Part shown: one piece after another, positions 27,100-34,896 of the stretch
Position numbering within the stretch: position 1 is the first letter of the stretch
Layout: the number at the start of each line of letters is the position of its first letter
NCBI RefSeq assembly: GCF_016907925.1
Contig: NZ_JAFBCZ010000003.1
Coordinates: 62,001-126,000 of the forward strand
DNA: 64,000 nt
From: Herpetosiphon giganteus
GTDB lineage: Bacteria; Chloroflexota; Chloroflexia; Chloroflexales; Herpetosiphonaceae
Direction of reading: 5' to 3'
Position numbers and translations under genes: made by a program
Notes under the pieces: generated by a model
The model's input: only the letters and a program-made list of their open reading frames with translations
What the model was told of the DNA's origin: nothing
The model's database searches: none

Positions 27100-30000
27100 A
27101 TGAGAATGCTTCGGCCTATCAGCGCTGGGCTTCTGCTTACCACTCTGGTGAGCGGCATACTTCCAGCACTCAGTCAGCCAGCAGTAGCTGCTGCGACGAT
27201 TACCACCCCACCATCAGCGACAAATAGTCATAACATTTTGGTTGATAGCGATGATTATCAAGCCTTGAATCAATCGGTAAATGTTGCTGAAACCGATCCC
27301 TGCCCAACTCCGATGGCAGCAGTGACCTTGCCTGAACTGCCAACTTCAACCAGTGGGCCGCAAAACCCTAATTTTGATATAGCGAATCAAGAATTACCGC
27401 GAACAAGCCACCCTTTAAATTGTGAATTTTCCCGTGATCGTCAGGTTCTACTAACATCGATTACGCCACAATCATTCACAATTCAAAATGTCAACCAATC
27501 ACAAACAACTGATTCTTTTGTGGTTGATAGCTCAGCCCAATACCTTTCATTTGAGTATATGGTTGGGCGTAAGACGGGTGACCGCGGTACACCGCTGGGT
27601 GTTGAAGTCTTAAGTGGATCAAACTTTGCGACTGTTACCAACGTAGGTGTTGTTGGCGGTCAATATCTCGATGGTTGGAAACAGGGTAAATTGCCAATCA
27701 TGGGATTTCGCGGTCAAACGATCAAATTACGCTTCATCAATGATTGGTTAGGCGGCGATGAACCATCAGCCCAGGTACGCAAGATTAAGCTTACCGTTGA
27801 AATTCCCGACTGGGAGCTATCACCGTTTGGTGTGAGCGCAATCGAGTATGACGATCTAATTGGGGCCCATGCCGTAATTACCGGCGTAAATACCTTTATC
27901 GTCTCGGCTCCATTTACAATTCCCATGCAAACTCAAAGTTTGAGTTTTAACTACAAAACTGGCCGCCCACTGAATAATGGTGGTGCGCCAATTGGAATTC
28001 AAGTGCTCAGTGGGCCGAATTTCGAGACAACCACGAATCTTGATAGCTGGAAAGTGGAAGGCCGCTTAAGCGAAGGCTGGAAACATGCTACAGTCGGAAT
28101 TCAAGCATTCCGTGGCCAAGTGATTAAGCTCAAAGTCAGTAATGATTGGTGGCCAATCCAACCTCAGACAACCTATATTGATAGTTTTAAACTCAATCGA
28201 GCAGTTCCAGGCTGGGAAGTTAGCAATACTAATTATGTCAAAATTGATACACTTCAACTCCCACTTAACGATGCTTCGAATGTCTTAACCAATACTGATT
28301 TCGAGCTTGGATTTACCCCGATTGCCGATGTTATTCCCAATAACGCATTTGATCTTCCTAGTACCCTGATTCAAACTCTTAGTGAACCAGCTATCACCTT
28401 GACTGGGCCTAATGCAACTACAACGACTGCTTCGTTCGTTGTGCCTGAACATACCACGGGGTTTCAGTTTGAAGCCTTGATTGGTGACAGTGGCAATGCA
28501 ACCCTTGCGAAACCAGTTGGGGTGGCAATTCTGAGTGGCGACACCTTCGATATTCGTGAATGGCCAACCGATAGTCAAGTATGGGGATCAACCCAAGCTG
28601 GCAGCCAAATCGGCTTGATTGATATCAAACGCTATCAAGGGAAAACGATTAAAGTCCAATTCTTCAATCATGATTGGGATAATCCAACCAGTCAATTGAG
28701 CAATTTCCGCTTGGTTGATCATGTACCCCAATGGACGGCAAGTAGCCAACCACGGATGCAGATGATCAATGAATCATCGGCACATCCTAGCCATGTCTAT
28801 CTGAGCAAAACCCGTAGCACCCTTGTATCAGCACCATTTAGCCTACCAAGCCAAGCCCAGCAAGTGCGCTTCGACTTTCAGATGGGTGATGTGAACGATA
28901 CTAATGCAAACCGAGCAGCAGAATTGACCCTGCTTAGTGGCCCTGACTTTAGTATTCGGACCAGAATCGACCAAGGCCGCTTGTGGGGTAACACTAACAA
29001 TGGCTGGAAGACCTTAGCGCTTGATCTGCAAGATTTGCGTGGTCAAACAGTTAAACTTGAATTTAGACTGCCTGAGTTTGATCAGCCGTATCTGCGGGTT
29101 GATAACATAGAAGTTGGAACTGCAACCGCAGGTTGGTGGGGCAAGAGCTACGAAAATGTCACAATTGAGTCAACCACGACTGCTTTAGGTCAGAGCTTGC
29201 GTATGGATGGCGCACTGAACTCCATAACCAGTGACCCATTGACCGTGTTAAGTACCACCGTCAGCCTCAGCTTTGATTATAAATCCATGCACACTGATGG
29301 GACAGGCAATTCATTCGTTAGCGTCAATGTATTCAGTGGCGAAAATTTTGAAGTCAGCACTCCAATCGATGCTGGCACCGTTTTTGGTACCCAGAATGAT
29401 CCTAATGGTGGTTGGAAGCAAGCAACCCTCAATTTGGCTCAATTCCAAGGCCGCACGATTAAGCTTCAATTCAAACACCAACAATTTGGCAATTCGGTTT
29501 CTTGGTTTGATAACTTAAGCCTCAATCAAGGTGCAGCCAGTGCCAGCCATGGCCCCGATGAGGCTCCTGACGGTAATTTGCTTGAATTGCGAAATGCAAA
29601 TAATGCGGCAATCTCGACCAGCTTCAATGTACCAACCGATACCCAATGGTTGCGGATGGAATATCAACTCAGCAATCTTGATAATGGAAATGCCCAAGAA
29701 GCACTATTGGTTGAAGTGCTATCAGGCAATAATTTCTCGACAGCGACCTTTATTAGCCAAGGTATCACTAGTCGAGCAAATGATGGCTGGCAGGTTGCCA
29801 AACTGCCCTTAAGCCAATTCCAAGGCCAAACGATTAAAATTCGCCTATTAACGCACCAATTTGGTACCCGCTCAGTTGTACGCGTTGATAAACTGGCCTT
29901 GTTGAGCCCACGATCAACCCTTACCACGCCAATCGTCGTGACTGGCACAACCTATTTGAACGTACCACTCACTGAATTGGGCGGGATTACAACGACTGCG

Positions 30001-31230
30001 ACCATGACAATCACGTCATTGGTTGTCTACGATGAGTATGTAGATTTGGCGGGTCAAGTTCGCTATGCAAATACAACCTTGCCATTTGCCTTAACTGGAG
30101 ATTTGTATAACTCAAGTCTTGGCACGCCAGGTGACATTGTGGCAGAACTTCAAGACACAACCAGAACCTTTGATAGTTTATATTTTGCAGTTCGACAAGA
30201 ACCATTAGGCCCGCAAACTAATCCTACAATAACAAATGAGAACCTATCACTATATATCCAACGTAATGGAACCCGTGAAGCCACAGTAATTGACTTGGGA
30301 TTAGATAATACGCTCAACGCATTGCTAAGCCCAGTATTCGAATTAGCCTCGCTTGAAGATGCTGATTACGGAAGCGATTATTGGTTTGGTAAGCTCATCG
30401 AAGGTGATGATTCAACCGTGGAAGCAATGGGAGATCCAAATGAAAATGTATGGAAATGGACACGCAGAATTGTTCATAAAGATTGCACTCTATTACAACA
30501 ACTTAAATTTGGAGTAGTAGTCGAAGCACCAGAGGTTGATATTCTTGGTGGTAGTGGGGACTTTGCGACCCAAATAGAAGTACTTGAGAGTATAACAGAT
30601 GGCTATGTTACGCCAGGACAGAACTGGCCTGCAGATTCCTGTGATATGTATGATGAAGATAGTGCCGGTGTTACTTTAGGTTCTAGAGATGATCCTGTCT
30701 CTGTTAAGTTTGCATCTTCTGGTAATAATCTAAAAGGTAATGCAGCAGAAGGAGATTATCTAAGTTATATAACATTTGGAGGTAAGGCTGCTATATATAA
30801 AAATGATAAGCTCTGGTTTGATATATTTATAGCACAAATGATTAAAGTTATTGATGTAGCTCTTGCTTTCTATTCAGTACCAATTAATATTAGTAGCCTT
30901 TTGGAGTTAATTAAAGTAGAAACTCCGTTTATAGATGATGTACCAAGCTTAACAAACGAGATGATATTAGCCGATTGGGATAATAATCCTGATACAAAAA
31001 TAAAAACGGTACGAGTACCATTTCAGCAAGCAATATTAGTAAATAAAAATAATAGGTTTACAACAAAGGTTACTGTAGCTTGTAAAAAGCAAAATGTAAG
31101 TCGAGATATGCAATTAAAAATATACTGGGATATTCCTATGTATGATAATTTAACAAAGCGAGAAATAAATAATATGTTATATATTAAAAATTTTATAATG
31201 AATTATAAGAGTGGACCTTGTAATAAGTAA
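27100..31230 (+). CDS. Large secreted repeat protein with divergent AT-rich C-terminal tip
   Basis: The 1376-residue product begins with a Sec signal (hydrophobic residues 9-30, cut near AVAAA) and follows GGAAAGG. Six repeats of about 115 residues lie near residues 117-237, 257-373, 432-547, 565-682, 700-812 and 825-937. Each has SFxxPSxxxxLxFxY, VxVLSGxNF, a GW-x-x-x-x-L segment and G-Q-T-I-K-L-R-F. This is the strand order of jelly-roll carbohydrate-binding-like modules. A further beta region reaches about residue 1100. The last 250 residues change character: codons become AT-rich after about 30480, lysine and asparagine increase, and no similarity to the repeats remains. The tip may be an imported effector domain, but I see no catalytic signature. 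Confidence 0.8.
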   Translation: MRMLRPISAGLLLTTLVSGILPALSQPAVAAATITTPPSATNSHNILVDSDDYQALNQSVNVAETDPCPTPMAAVTLPELPTSTSGPQNPNFDIANQELPRTSHPLNCEFSRDRQVLLTSITPQSFTIQNVNQSQTTDSFVVDSSAQYLSFEYMVGRKTGDRGTPLGVEVLSGSNFATVTNVGVVGGQYLDGWKQGKLPIMGFRGQTIKLRFINDWLGGDEPSAQVRKIKLTVEIPDWELSPFGVSAIEYDDLIGAHAVITGVNTFIVSAPFTIPMQTQSLSFNYKTGRPLNNGGAPIGIQVLSGPNFETTTNLDSWKVEGRLSEGWKHATVGIQAFRGQVIKLKVSNDWWPIQPQTTYIDSFKLNRAVPGWEVSNTNYVKIDTLQLPLNDASNVLTNTDFELGFTPIADVIPNNAFDLPSTLIQTLSEPAITLTGPNATTTTASFVVPEHTTGFQFEALIGDSGNATLAKPVGVAILSGDTFDIREWPTDSQVWGSTQAGSQIGLIDIKRYQGKTIKVQFFNHDWDNPTSQLSNFRLVDHVPQWTASSQPRMQMINESSAHPSHVYLSKTRSTLVSAPFSLPSQAQQVRFDFQMGDVNDTNANRAAELTLLSGPDFSIRTRIDQGRLWGNTNNGWKTLALDLQDLRGQTVKLEFRLPEFDQPYLRVDNIEVGTATAGWWGKSYENVTIESTTTALGQSLRMDGALNSITSDPLTVLSTTVSLSFDYKSMHTDGTGNSFVSVNVFSGENFEVSTPIDAGTVFGTQNDPNGGWKQATLNLAQFQGRTIKLQFKHQQFGNSVSWFDNLSLNQGAASASHGPDEAPDGNLLELRNANNAAISTSFNVPTDTQWLRMEYQLSNLDNGNAQEALLVEVLSGNNFSTATFISQGITSRANDGWQVAKLPLSQFQGQTIKIRLLTHQFGTRSVVRVDKLALLSPRSTLTTPIVVTGTTYLNVPLTELGGITTTATMTITSLVVYDEYVDLAGQVRYANTTLPFALTGDLYNSSLGTPGDIVAELQDTTRTFDSLYFAVRQEPLGPQTNPTITNENLSLYIQRNGTREATVIDLGLDNTLNALLSPVFELASLEDADYGSDYWFGKLIEGDDSTVEAMGDPNENVWKWTRRIVHKDCTLLQQLKFGVVVEAPEVDILGGSGDFATQIEVLESITDGYVTPGQNWPADSCDMYDEDSAGVTLGSRDDPVSVKFASSGNNLKGNAAEGDYLSYITFGGKAAIYKNDKLWFDIFIAQMIKVIDVALAFYSVPINISSLLELIKVETPFIDDVPSLTNEMILADWDNNPDTKIKTVRVPFQQAILVNKNNRFTTKVTVACKKQNVSRDMQLKIYWDIPMYDNLTKREINNMLYIKNFIMNYKSGPCNK

Positions 31231-31243
31231 TAAATTTCTAGAT

Positions 31244-31290
31244 AAAAATAGCTTGGCTTCTTTTAAGAGCCAAGCTATTTTTATCTTTAT
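31244..31290 (+). terminator. Intrinsic terminator after the secreted repeat protein
   Basis: A perfect 15-bp stem (31244-31258 with 31268-31282), a 9-nt loop and a T-rich tail (tttatcttta). It sits between the large gene and the next start at 31301, so the small gene is read by readthrough or its own signals. Confidence 0.85.
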
Positions 31291-31300
31291 AGGAGTTATT

Positions 31301-31936
31301 ATGAAACCATTTCAACGTTGGCTAATGACATTTTTAGGGATTAGCTGTTTAGTGCTCAGCTTTTATAGCTATAGCATCCATCACAATTTGCAGGTAATTG
31401 AGCAACGTCAGCGGGTTCAAACAGCCACAGCTGGGCAATCGTTATGGTTAAGTTGGTATGATTGTATTGATAGACTTGAGAGGGTTTTACAGGCTGTTGA
31501 TAATCAAATTCAAGCGGATGTGCTCACATACCTTTCCAATGCTCGAATTTATTGTCAGTCATCAACCAGATTAATCTACAGCTATATAGCTGCTTTGGAT
31601 TTCCCAGTCAAACCATGGTGGAATCTCAACGAACTAACCGAATCAAACTCACTTGGGTTTATGTTCTTGTTTGATCATTATTCGATCCAATTAGCCAAAG
31701 CTCACAATATTATTCGAACCGAAGGCTCAGTGAGTGCGGCTAATCGTGCTCGGTTGCAACAATTGCATGATGATATTAAGAAATTTGCCAAGCAAATAAC
31801 AGAACCAATGCTAAAAAAGGGCGATATTGCTGAAATTCATGCGGCAATTGCCAGCTGGTGTGGAATGATCACCGATGTTGATGCCAAAAAAACAATTATC
31901 CTGACTGAGGATCAATATGAGGGCGTTTGTAAATAA
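31301..31936 (+). CDS. Membrane-anchored helical protein, candidate partner of the large secreted protein
   Basis: Start ATG 31301 has AGGAG at 31291-31295; an upstream extension to 31211 would run through the terminator. The 211-residue product has one N-terminal helix (about residues 9-27) and then an all-alpha domain with three cysteines (WYDCIDRLE, ARIYCQSS, SWCGMI) and a final Cys. No family is recognised. It lies directly after the variable tip of the neighbouring gene, where immunity proteins are expected in polymorphic-toxin loci, so that role is a hypothesis. Confidence 0.75.
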   Translation: MKPFQRWLMTFLGISCLVLSFYSYSIHHNLQVIEQRQRVQTATAGQSLWLSWYDCIDRLERVLQAVDNQIQADVLTYLSNARIYCQSSTRLIYSYIAALDFPVKPWWNLNELTESNSLGFMFLFDHYSIQLAKAHNIIRTEGSVSAANRARLQQLHDDIKKFAKQITEPMLKKGDIAEIHAAIASWCGMITDVDAKKTIILTEDQYEGVCK

Positions 31937-32080
31937 TTCCAGCAGGGTTAATTTGTCTAAACTGGAAACTATAGTGAGAAGTGTAGGTGTGACTAAGCTC
32001 AATATCTGTATTTGGCCACTATTTGAAGCAATAAATTGCCGTTGAATGAGATTAATCCTATGGCCCAAGGATAGTTAAGC

Positions 32081-32485
32081 ATGATGCGCTATATCTTGCT
32101 CAGCATAATCGCTATCTTTCTAGCAGGCTGTAGCTCGCAGGTTGTGGAAAAAGCTTATCCCGACCCGATGGAGATTTTGCCCTACCCGCGCGGAAGAGCA
32201 CTCGGCGAGGTCATTCAGGATGGCGGTTCTTTGGTTTTAGTAATGAAAACTCAGGACGAGCGGGCACAGGTGATTGATTGGTATAAGCGCCAATTTCCAG
32301 CCGATTGGCATTATTTAGAACAAGGCCCAACTTGGGTCATGTTTCTTAAGCAAGATCTGGTTGATTGTATGGATTATATGTATATGATCGATGACACTCC
32401 TTTTGAAAATAACGATAAAAAATACACATTTCAAATTAAAAGTCGGGTTCAACCAGGCTCAGTAGAATGCACGAAGAATAGATGA
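32081..32485 (+). CDS. Putative lipoprotein with DWYK...W motif (family member 2)
   Basis: The 134-residue lipoprotein (MMRYILLSIIAIFLAGC; lipobox LAGC with Cys17) resembles the one at 5019. Shared features are the short linker leading to ILPYPRGRALGE / IPAYPNSQLE, a DWYK core (QVIDWYKRQFPADW / KILDWYKQTLIQEGW), an internal Cys followed by aromatics (DCMDYMYMI / GCPRYYVTI) and a Cys near the C-terminus. Both copies are beside a large secreted or RHS protein. It is predicted to sit on the membrane surface. The start ATG 32081 is preceded by a weak AAGGATAG. Confidence 0.8.
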   Translation: MMRYILLSIIAIFLAGCSSQVVEKAYPDPMEILPYPRGRALGEVIQDGGSLVLVMKTQDERAQVIDWYKRQFPADWHYLEQGPTWVMFLKQDLVDCMDYMYMIDDTPFENNDKKYTFQIKSRVQPGSVECTKNR

Positions 32486-32572
32486 TCGACGGTTTAATGA
32501 TGCAATATCAACGAATTATTCAAGTGTGGGCCAAAGATGGCTGAAGTTAAGTAAACTACTCAAAAATCCAAC

Positions 32573-32601
32573 TTGACAGAGTATCGCTGGATGTGTATAC
32601 T
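32573..32601 (+). promoter_or_regulatory. Promoter of the ilv operon
   Basis: TTGACA (32573-32578), a 17-bp spacer and TATACT (32596-32601). The expected start near 32608 leaves about 26 nt before leader peptide 1 and about 568 nt before ilvD. Confidence 0.85.
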
Positions 32602-32633
32602 CTGCACAAATAACTTTTGTAGGAAACTACCAA

Positions 32634-32726
32634 ATGAGCAATCGTCCCGCGTTTATTATTATTAGCAACCTCCTTAGCCTCGTAATCGTCGTTATTACGC
32701 GGTCACTTTTATGTGGGAGGGGCTAA
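32634..32726 (+). CDS. Attenuator leader peptide 1, Ile/Leu/Val-rich
   Basis: A 30-codon ORF with AGGA at 32621-32624. Thirteen of 30 residues are Ile, Leu or Val: three consecutive Ile codons at 32655-32663, Leu-Leu at 32670, then Leu-Val-Ile-Val-Val-Ile at 32679-32696, and Leu-Leu at 32706-32711. The stop TAA is at 32724-32726. Its last codons overlap the segment gggaggggct (32715-32724), which equals the 3' arm of the downstream terminator. It should act by ribosome stalling when branched-chain aminoacyl-tRNA is low; the peptide itself has no other role. Confidence 0.88.
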   Translation: MSNRPAFIIISNLLSLVIVVITRSLLCGRG

Positions 32727-32787
32727 CAAGCCTCGCGGGTAGTTCAAAAGAACTCAAGCCCCTCCCAATTCGGGAGGGGCTTTTTGG
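32715..32787 (+). promoter_or_regulatory. Transcription attenuator of the ilv operon (antiterminator and terminator)
   Basis: Segment 2 gggaggggct (32715-32724), segment 3 agcccctccc (32757-32766) and segment 4 gggaggggct (32772-32781, followed by TTTTT) form two exclusive 10-bp helices. 2:3 is the antiterminator, enclosing small hairpins ggct-aaca-agcc and agttc-aaaa-gaact. 3:4 is the intrinsic terminator with a 5-nt loop. A ribosome that reaches the leader stop covers segment 2 and allows termination; one stalled at the Ile/Leu/Val codons leaves it free. Base identity of segments 2 and 4 is seen directly; the mechanism follows the known ilv/leu attenuation model. Confidence 0.88.
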
Positions 32788-32818
32788 TTAAGTTCGCTAG
32801 CTTCTGGAGGATAAACAC

Positions 32819-32929
32819 ATGCGGAACTTGTTGACACTTCTCGTCACCATGATCACTCCTCGTCCGCAGTTTATTATTCTCCAACCCATTCCCATTTGGT
32901 CGTGTCGCGTAGGCCGTCGCCTGCGCTAG
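32819..32929 (+). CDS. Leader peptide 2, Ile/Leu/Val-rich
   Basis: A 36-codon ORF begins 32 bases after the attenuator T-run, with a strong GGAGG at 32806-32810. Thirteen residues are Ile, Leu or Val: Leu-Leu-x-Leu-Leu-Val early, Ile-Ile-Leu at codons 19-21, and Ile-Pro-Ile at 24-26. Its end overlaps an 8-bp hairpin (gcgtaggc 32907-32914 with gcctgcgc 32919-32926, one G-U). A second hairpin, gttgcaa-tga-ttgcaac, follows at 32946-32962. No T-run terminator follows, so it may control a second step (translation, pausing or Rho-dependent termination). It could also be a spurious ORF, but RBS quality and composition argue against that. Confidence 0.7.
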   Translation: MRNLLTLLVTMITPRPQFIILQPIPIWSCRVGRRLR

Positions 32930-33175
32930 AGCGATAACCCGAACCGTTGCAATGATTGCAACAAACCCCTGAGCAGTGTCGCTCATTCGTTCAGCTCATT
33001 GATGAGTATGTTCGTTCATCTTTTGCCTGTGTTCAGCATCGGGACTGACAAGGCTTGCTTTCCTATTGCCAAAAATCGAGCGCTCTGTGGCCAATTCAAC
33101 TGGAGCATTGGCCCAAGCGAGCTTATTGCTGCGATGGCCAGTCCAGCCATCCACATCTCTATGCGGGGAGCATCT
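32930..33175 (+). promoter_or_regulatory. Distal ilvD leader
   Basis: Untranslated by my reading. It contains a hairpin at 32946-32962. tgagc (32970-32974) can pair with either of two gctca copies (32981-32985 or 32994-32998). A 7-bp ggccaat/attggcc pair is also present near 33100-33125. No T-box sequence was found. The frame upstream of ilvD is open back to 32999 but lacks a ribosome binding site. Confidence 0.45.
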
Positions 33176-34861
33176 ATGCGTTCAGATACGATCAAACGGG
33201 GCTTTGCACGCGCACCACATCGATCACTACTCCGTGCGACAGGCCAAATTCAAGACGATAGCGATTTTCAGAAGCCGTTCGTGGCAATCTGTAATTCGTA
33301 TATCGATATTATTCCTGGCCATGTCCACTTGCATGAGTTTGCCAAAATCGTCAAAGATGCGGTGCGCGCTGCTGGCGGCATTCCCTTTGAATTCAACACC
33401 ATCGGGGTCGATGATGGCATCGTCATGGGCCACGAGGGCATGCGCTATTCGTTGCCTTCGCGCGAGTTGATCGCCGATTGTGTTGAAACGGTGGCAGCAG
33501 CGCACTGCTTCGATGCGATGATCTGTATCCCCAACTGCGATAAAATTGTGCCAGGCATGCTGATGGGCGCTGCCCGCGTCAATATTCCCACCGTGTTTGT
33601 ATCTGGTGGGCCGATGCAGGCTGGCCGCGATAAAGATGGCAATAAAGTTGATCTGATCAGTGTCTTCGAGGGCGTTGGGCAACATGCCTCAGGCCGTATC
33701 AGTGATGAACGGCTGCTGGATTTGGAGCGCAACGGCTGCCCGACCTGTGGCTCGTGCTCCGGTATGTTCACCGCCAATTCGATGAATTGTCTGTGTGAAG
33801 CACTGGGAATCGCCCTGCCATACAACGGTTCATTACTGGCCACCGACCCCGCCCGCCACGAATTAGCCCGCACCGCCGCTAGCAAAGTCCTCGAATTACT
33901 CCACAACAATATTTCCTTCAACGATATTGTCACTCCCGAATCAATTGATAACGCCATGGCGCTTGATGTTGCGATGGGTGGCTCGACCAACACCGTCTTG
34001 CACGTCTTGGCCTTGGCCCGTGAAGCTGGCTTGGCTTATCCAATCAGCCGCTTTAACGAGGTTGCTGCTCGCGTGCCACACTTGGCCAAAGTTAGCCCAG
34101 CTTGGGATGGCGATCGTCAATGGCATATGGAAGATGTGCATCGCGCTGGCGGCGTGCCCGCAATTATGGCCGAATTGGCCAAAAAGCCCGATGCCTTGCA
34201 CCTGAACGTGCCAACCGTCACTGGCCAAACCTTGGGCGAGCAATTACAAGGCATCGCCAACGAAAACCCTGAATGCATTCGCCCAATCGAACATCCGCAT
34301 TCAGCCCAAGGTGGTTTGTGCATTTTGTTTGGCAACTTAGCTCCCGAAGGCTCAGTGATCAAAGTTGGCGCAGTTGATCAACATCAAATGACCTTTAGCG
34401 GCCCCGCTCGCTGTTTCCCCAGCGAAGAAGCCGCCACCTACGCCGCCCGTTCTGGCGAAATCCAAGCTGGCGATGTGGTGGTTGTGCGCTACGAAGGCCC
34501 ACGCGGCGGCCCAGGCATGCGCGAAATGCTGGCCTTGACCTCGTTGCTCAAAGGCATGCCGTTGGGCGAGCAAGTGGCCTTATTGACCGATGGTCGCTTC
34601 AGCGGCGGCACGCGCGGCCTGTGCATTGGCCATATTTCACCAGAAGCCGCCGAGGGTGGCCCGATTGGCCTGATCGAAAATGGCGACATCATTCATATCG
34701 ATTTAGCAAATCGCCTGTTGGCAGTCGAACTCAGCGAAGCGCAATTTGCCGAACGCCGCGCTGGTTGGCAAGCCCCAGAACGCAAACATCAACGCGGCTG
34801 GTTGGCACGCTACACCCGCTTGGTGACGAACGCCAGCAATGGCGCGGTGTTGGAAGCATAG
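33176..34861 (+). CDS. ilvD: Dihydroxy-acid dehydratase
   Basis: 561 residues from ATG 33176, chosen over an in-frame TTG at 32999 because GGGGAG lies 6 bases upstream and the family starts at MRSDTIKRG. The Fe-S cluster ligands are seen in [10 protein letters not shown] and [18 protein letters not shown]. Other family motifs are [29 protein letters not shown] and the C-terminal [10 protein letters not shown]. It dehydrates dihydroxy-isovalerate and dihydroxy-methylvalerate, the third step of valine and isoleucine synthesis. It is the first structural gene after the attenuator. Confidence 0.97.
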   Translation: MRSDTIKRGFARAPHRSLLRATGQIQDDSDFQKPFVAICNSYIDIIPGHVHLHEFAKIVKDAVRAAGGIPFEFNTIGVDDGIVMGHEGMRYSLPSRELIADCVETVAAAHCFDAMICIPNCDKIVPGMLMGAARVNIPTVFVSGGPMQAGRDKDGNKVDLISVFEGVGQHASGRISDERLLDLERNGCPTCGSCSGMFTANSMNCLCEALGIALPYNGSLLATDPARHELARTAASKVLELLHNNISFNDIVTPESIDNAMALDVAMGGSTNTVLHVLALAREAGLAYPISRFNEVAARVPHLAKVSPAWDGDRQWHMEDVHRAGGVPAIMAELAKKPDALHLNVPTVTGQTLGEQLQGIANENPECIRPIEHPHSAQGGLCILFGNLAPEGSVIKVGAVDQHQMTFSGPARCFPSEEAATYAARSGEIQAGDVVVVRYEGPRGGPGMREMLALTSLLKGMPLGEQVALLTDGRFSGGTRGLCIGHISPEAAEGGPIGLIENGDIIHIDLANRLLAVELSEAQFAERRAGWQAPERKHQRGWLARYTRLVTNASNGAVLEA

Positions 34862-34896
34862 ATTATTGAAATCCTTACGCAAGGCGAGGTATACCA

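Noticed and set aside
32999-33175. N-terminal extension of IlvD
   Set aside because: There is no RBS before the TTG, and the family begins at MRSDTIKRG, which has GGGGAG 6 bases before its ATG.
32608-33175. T-box riboswitch in the ilv leader
   Set aside because: No T-box core sequence (AGGGTGG-x-ACCGCG type) was found; the attenuator explains the region better.
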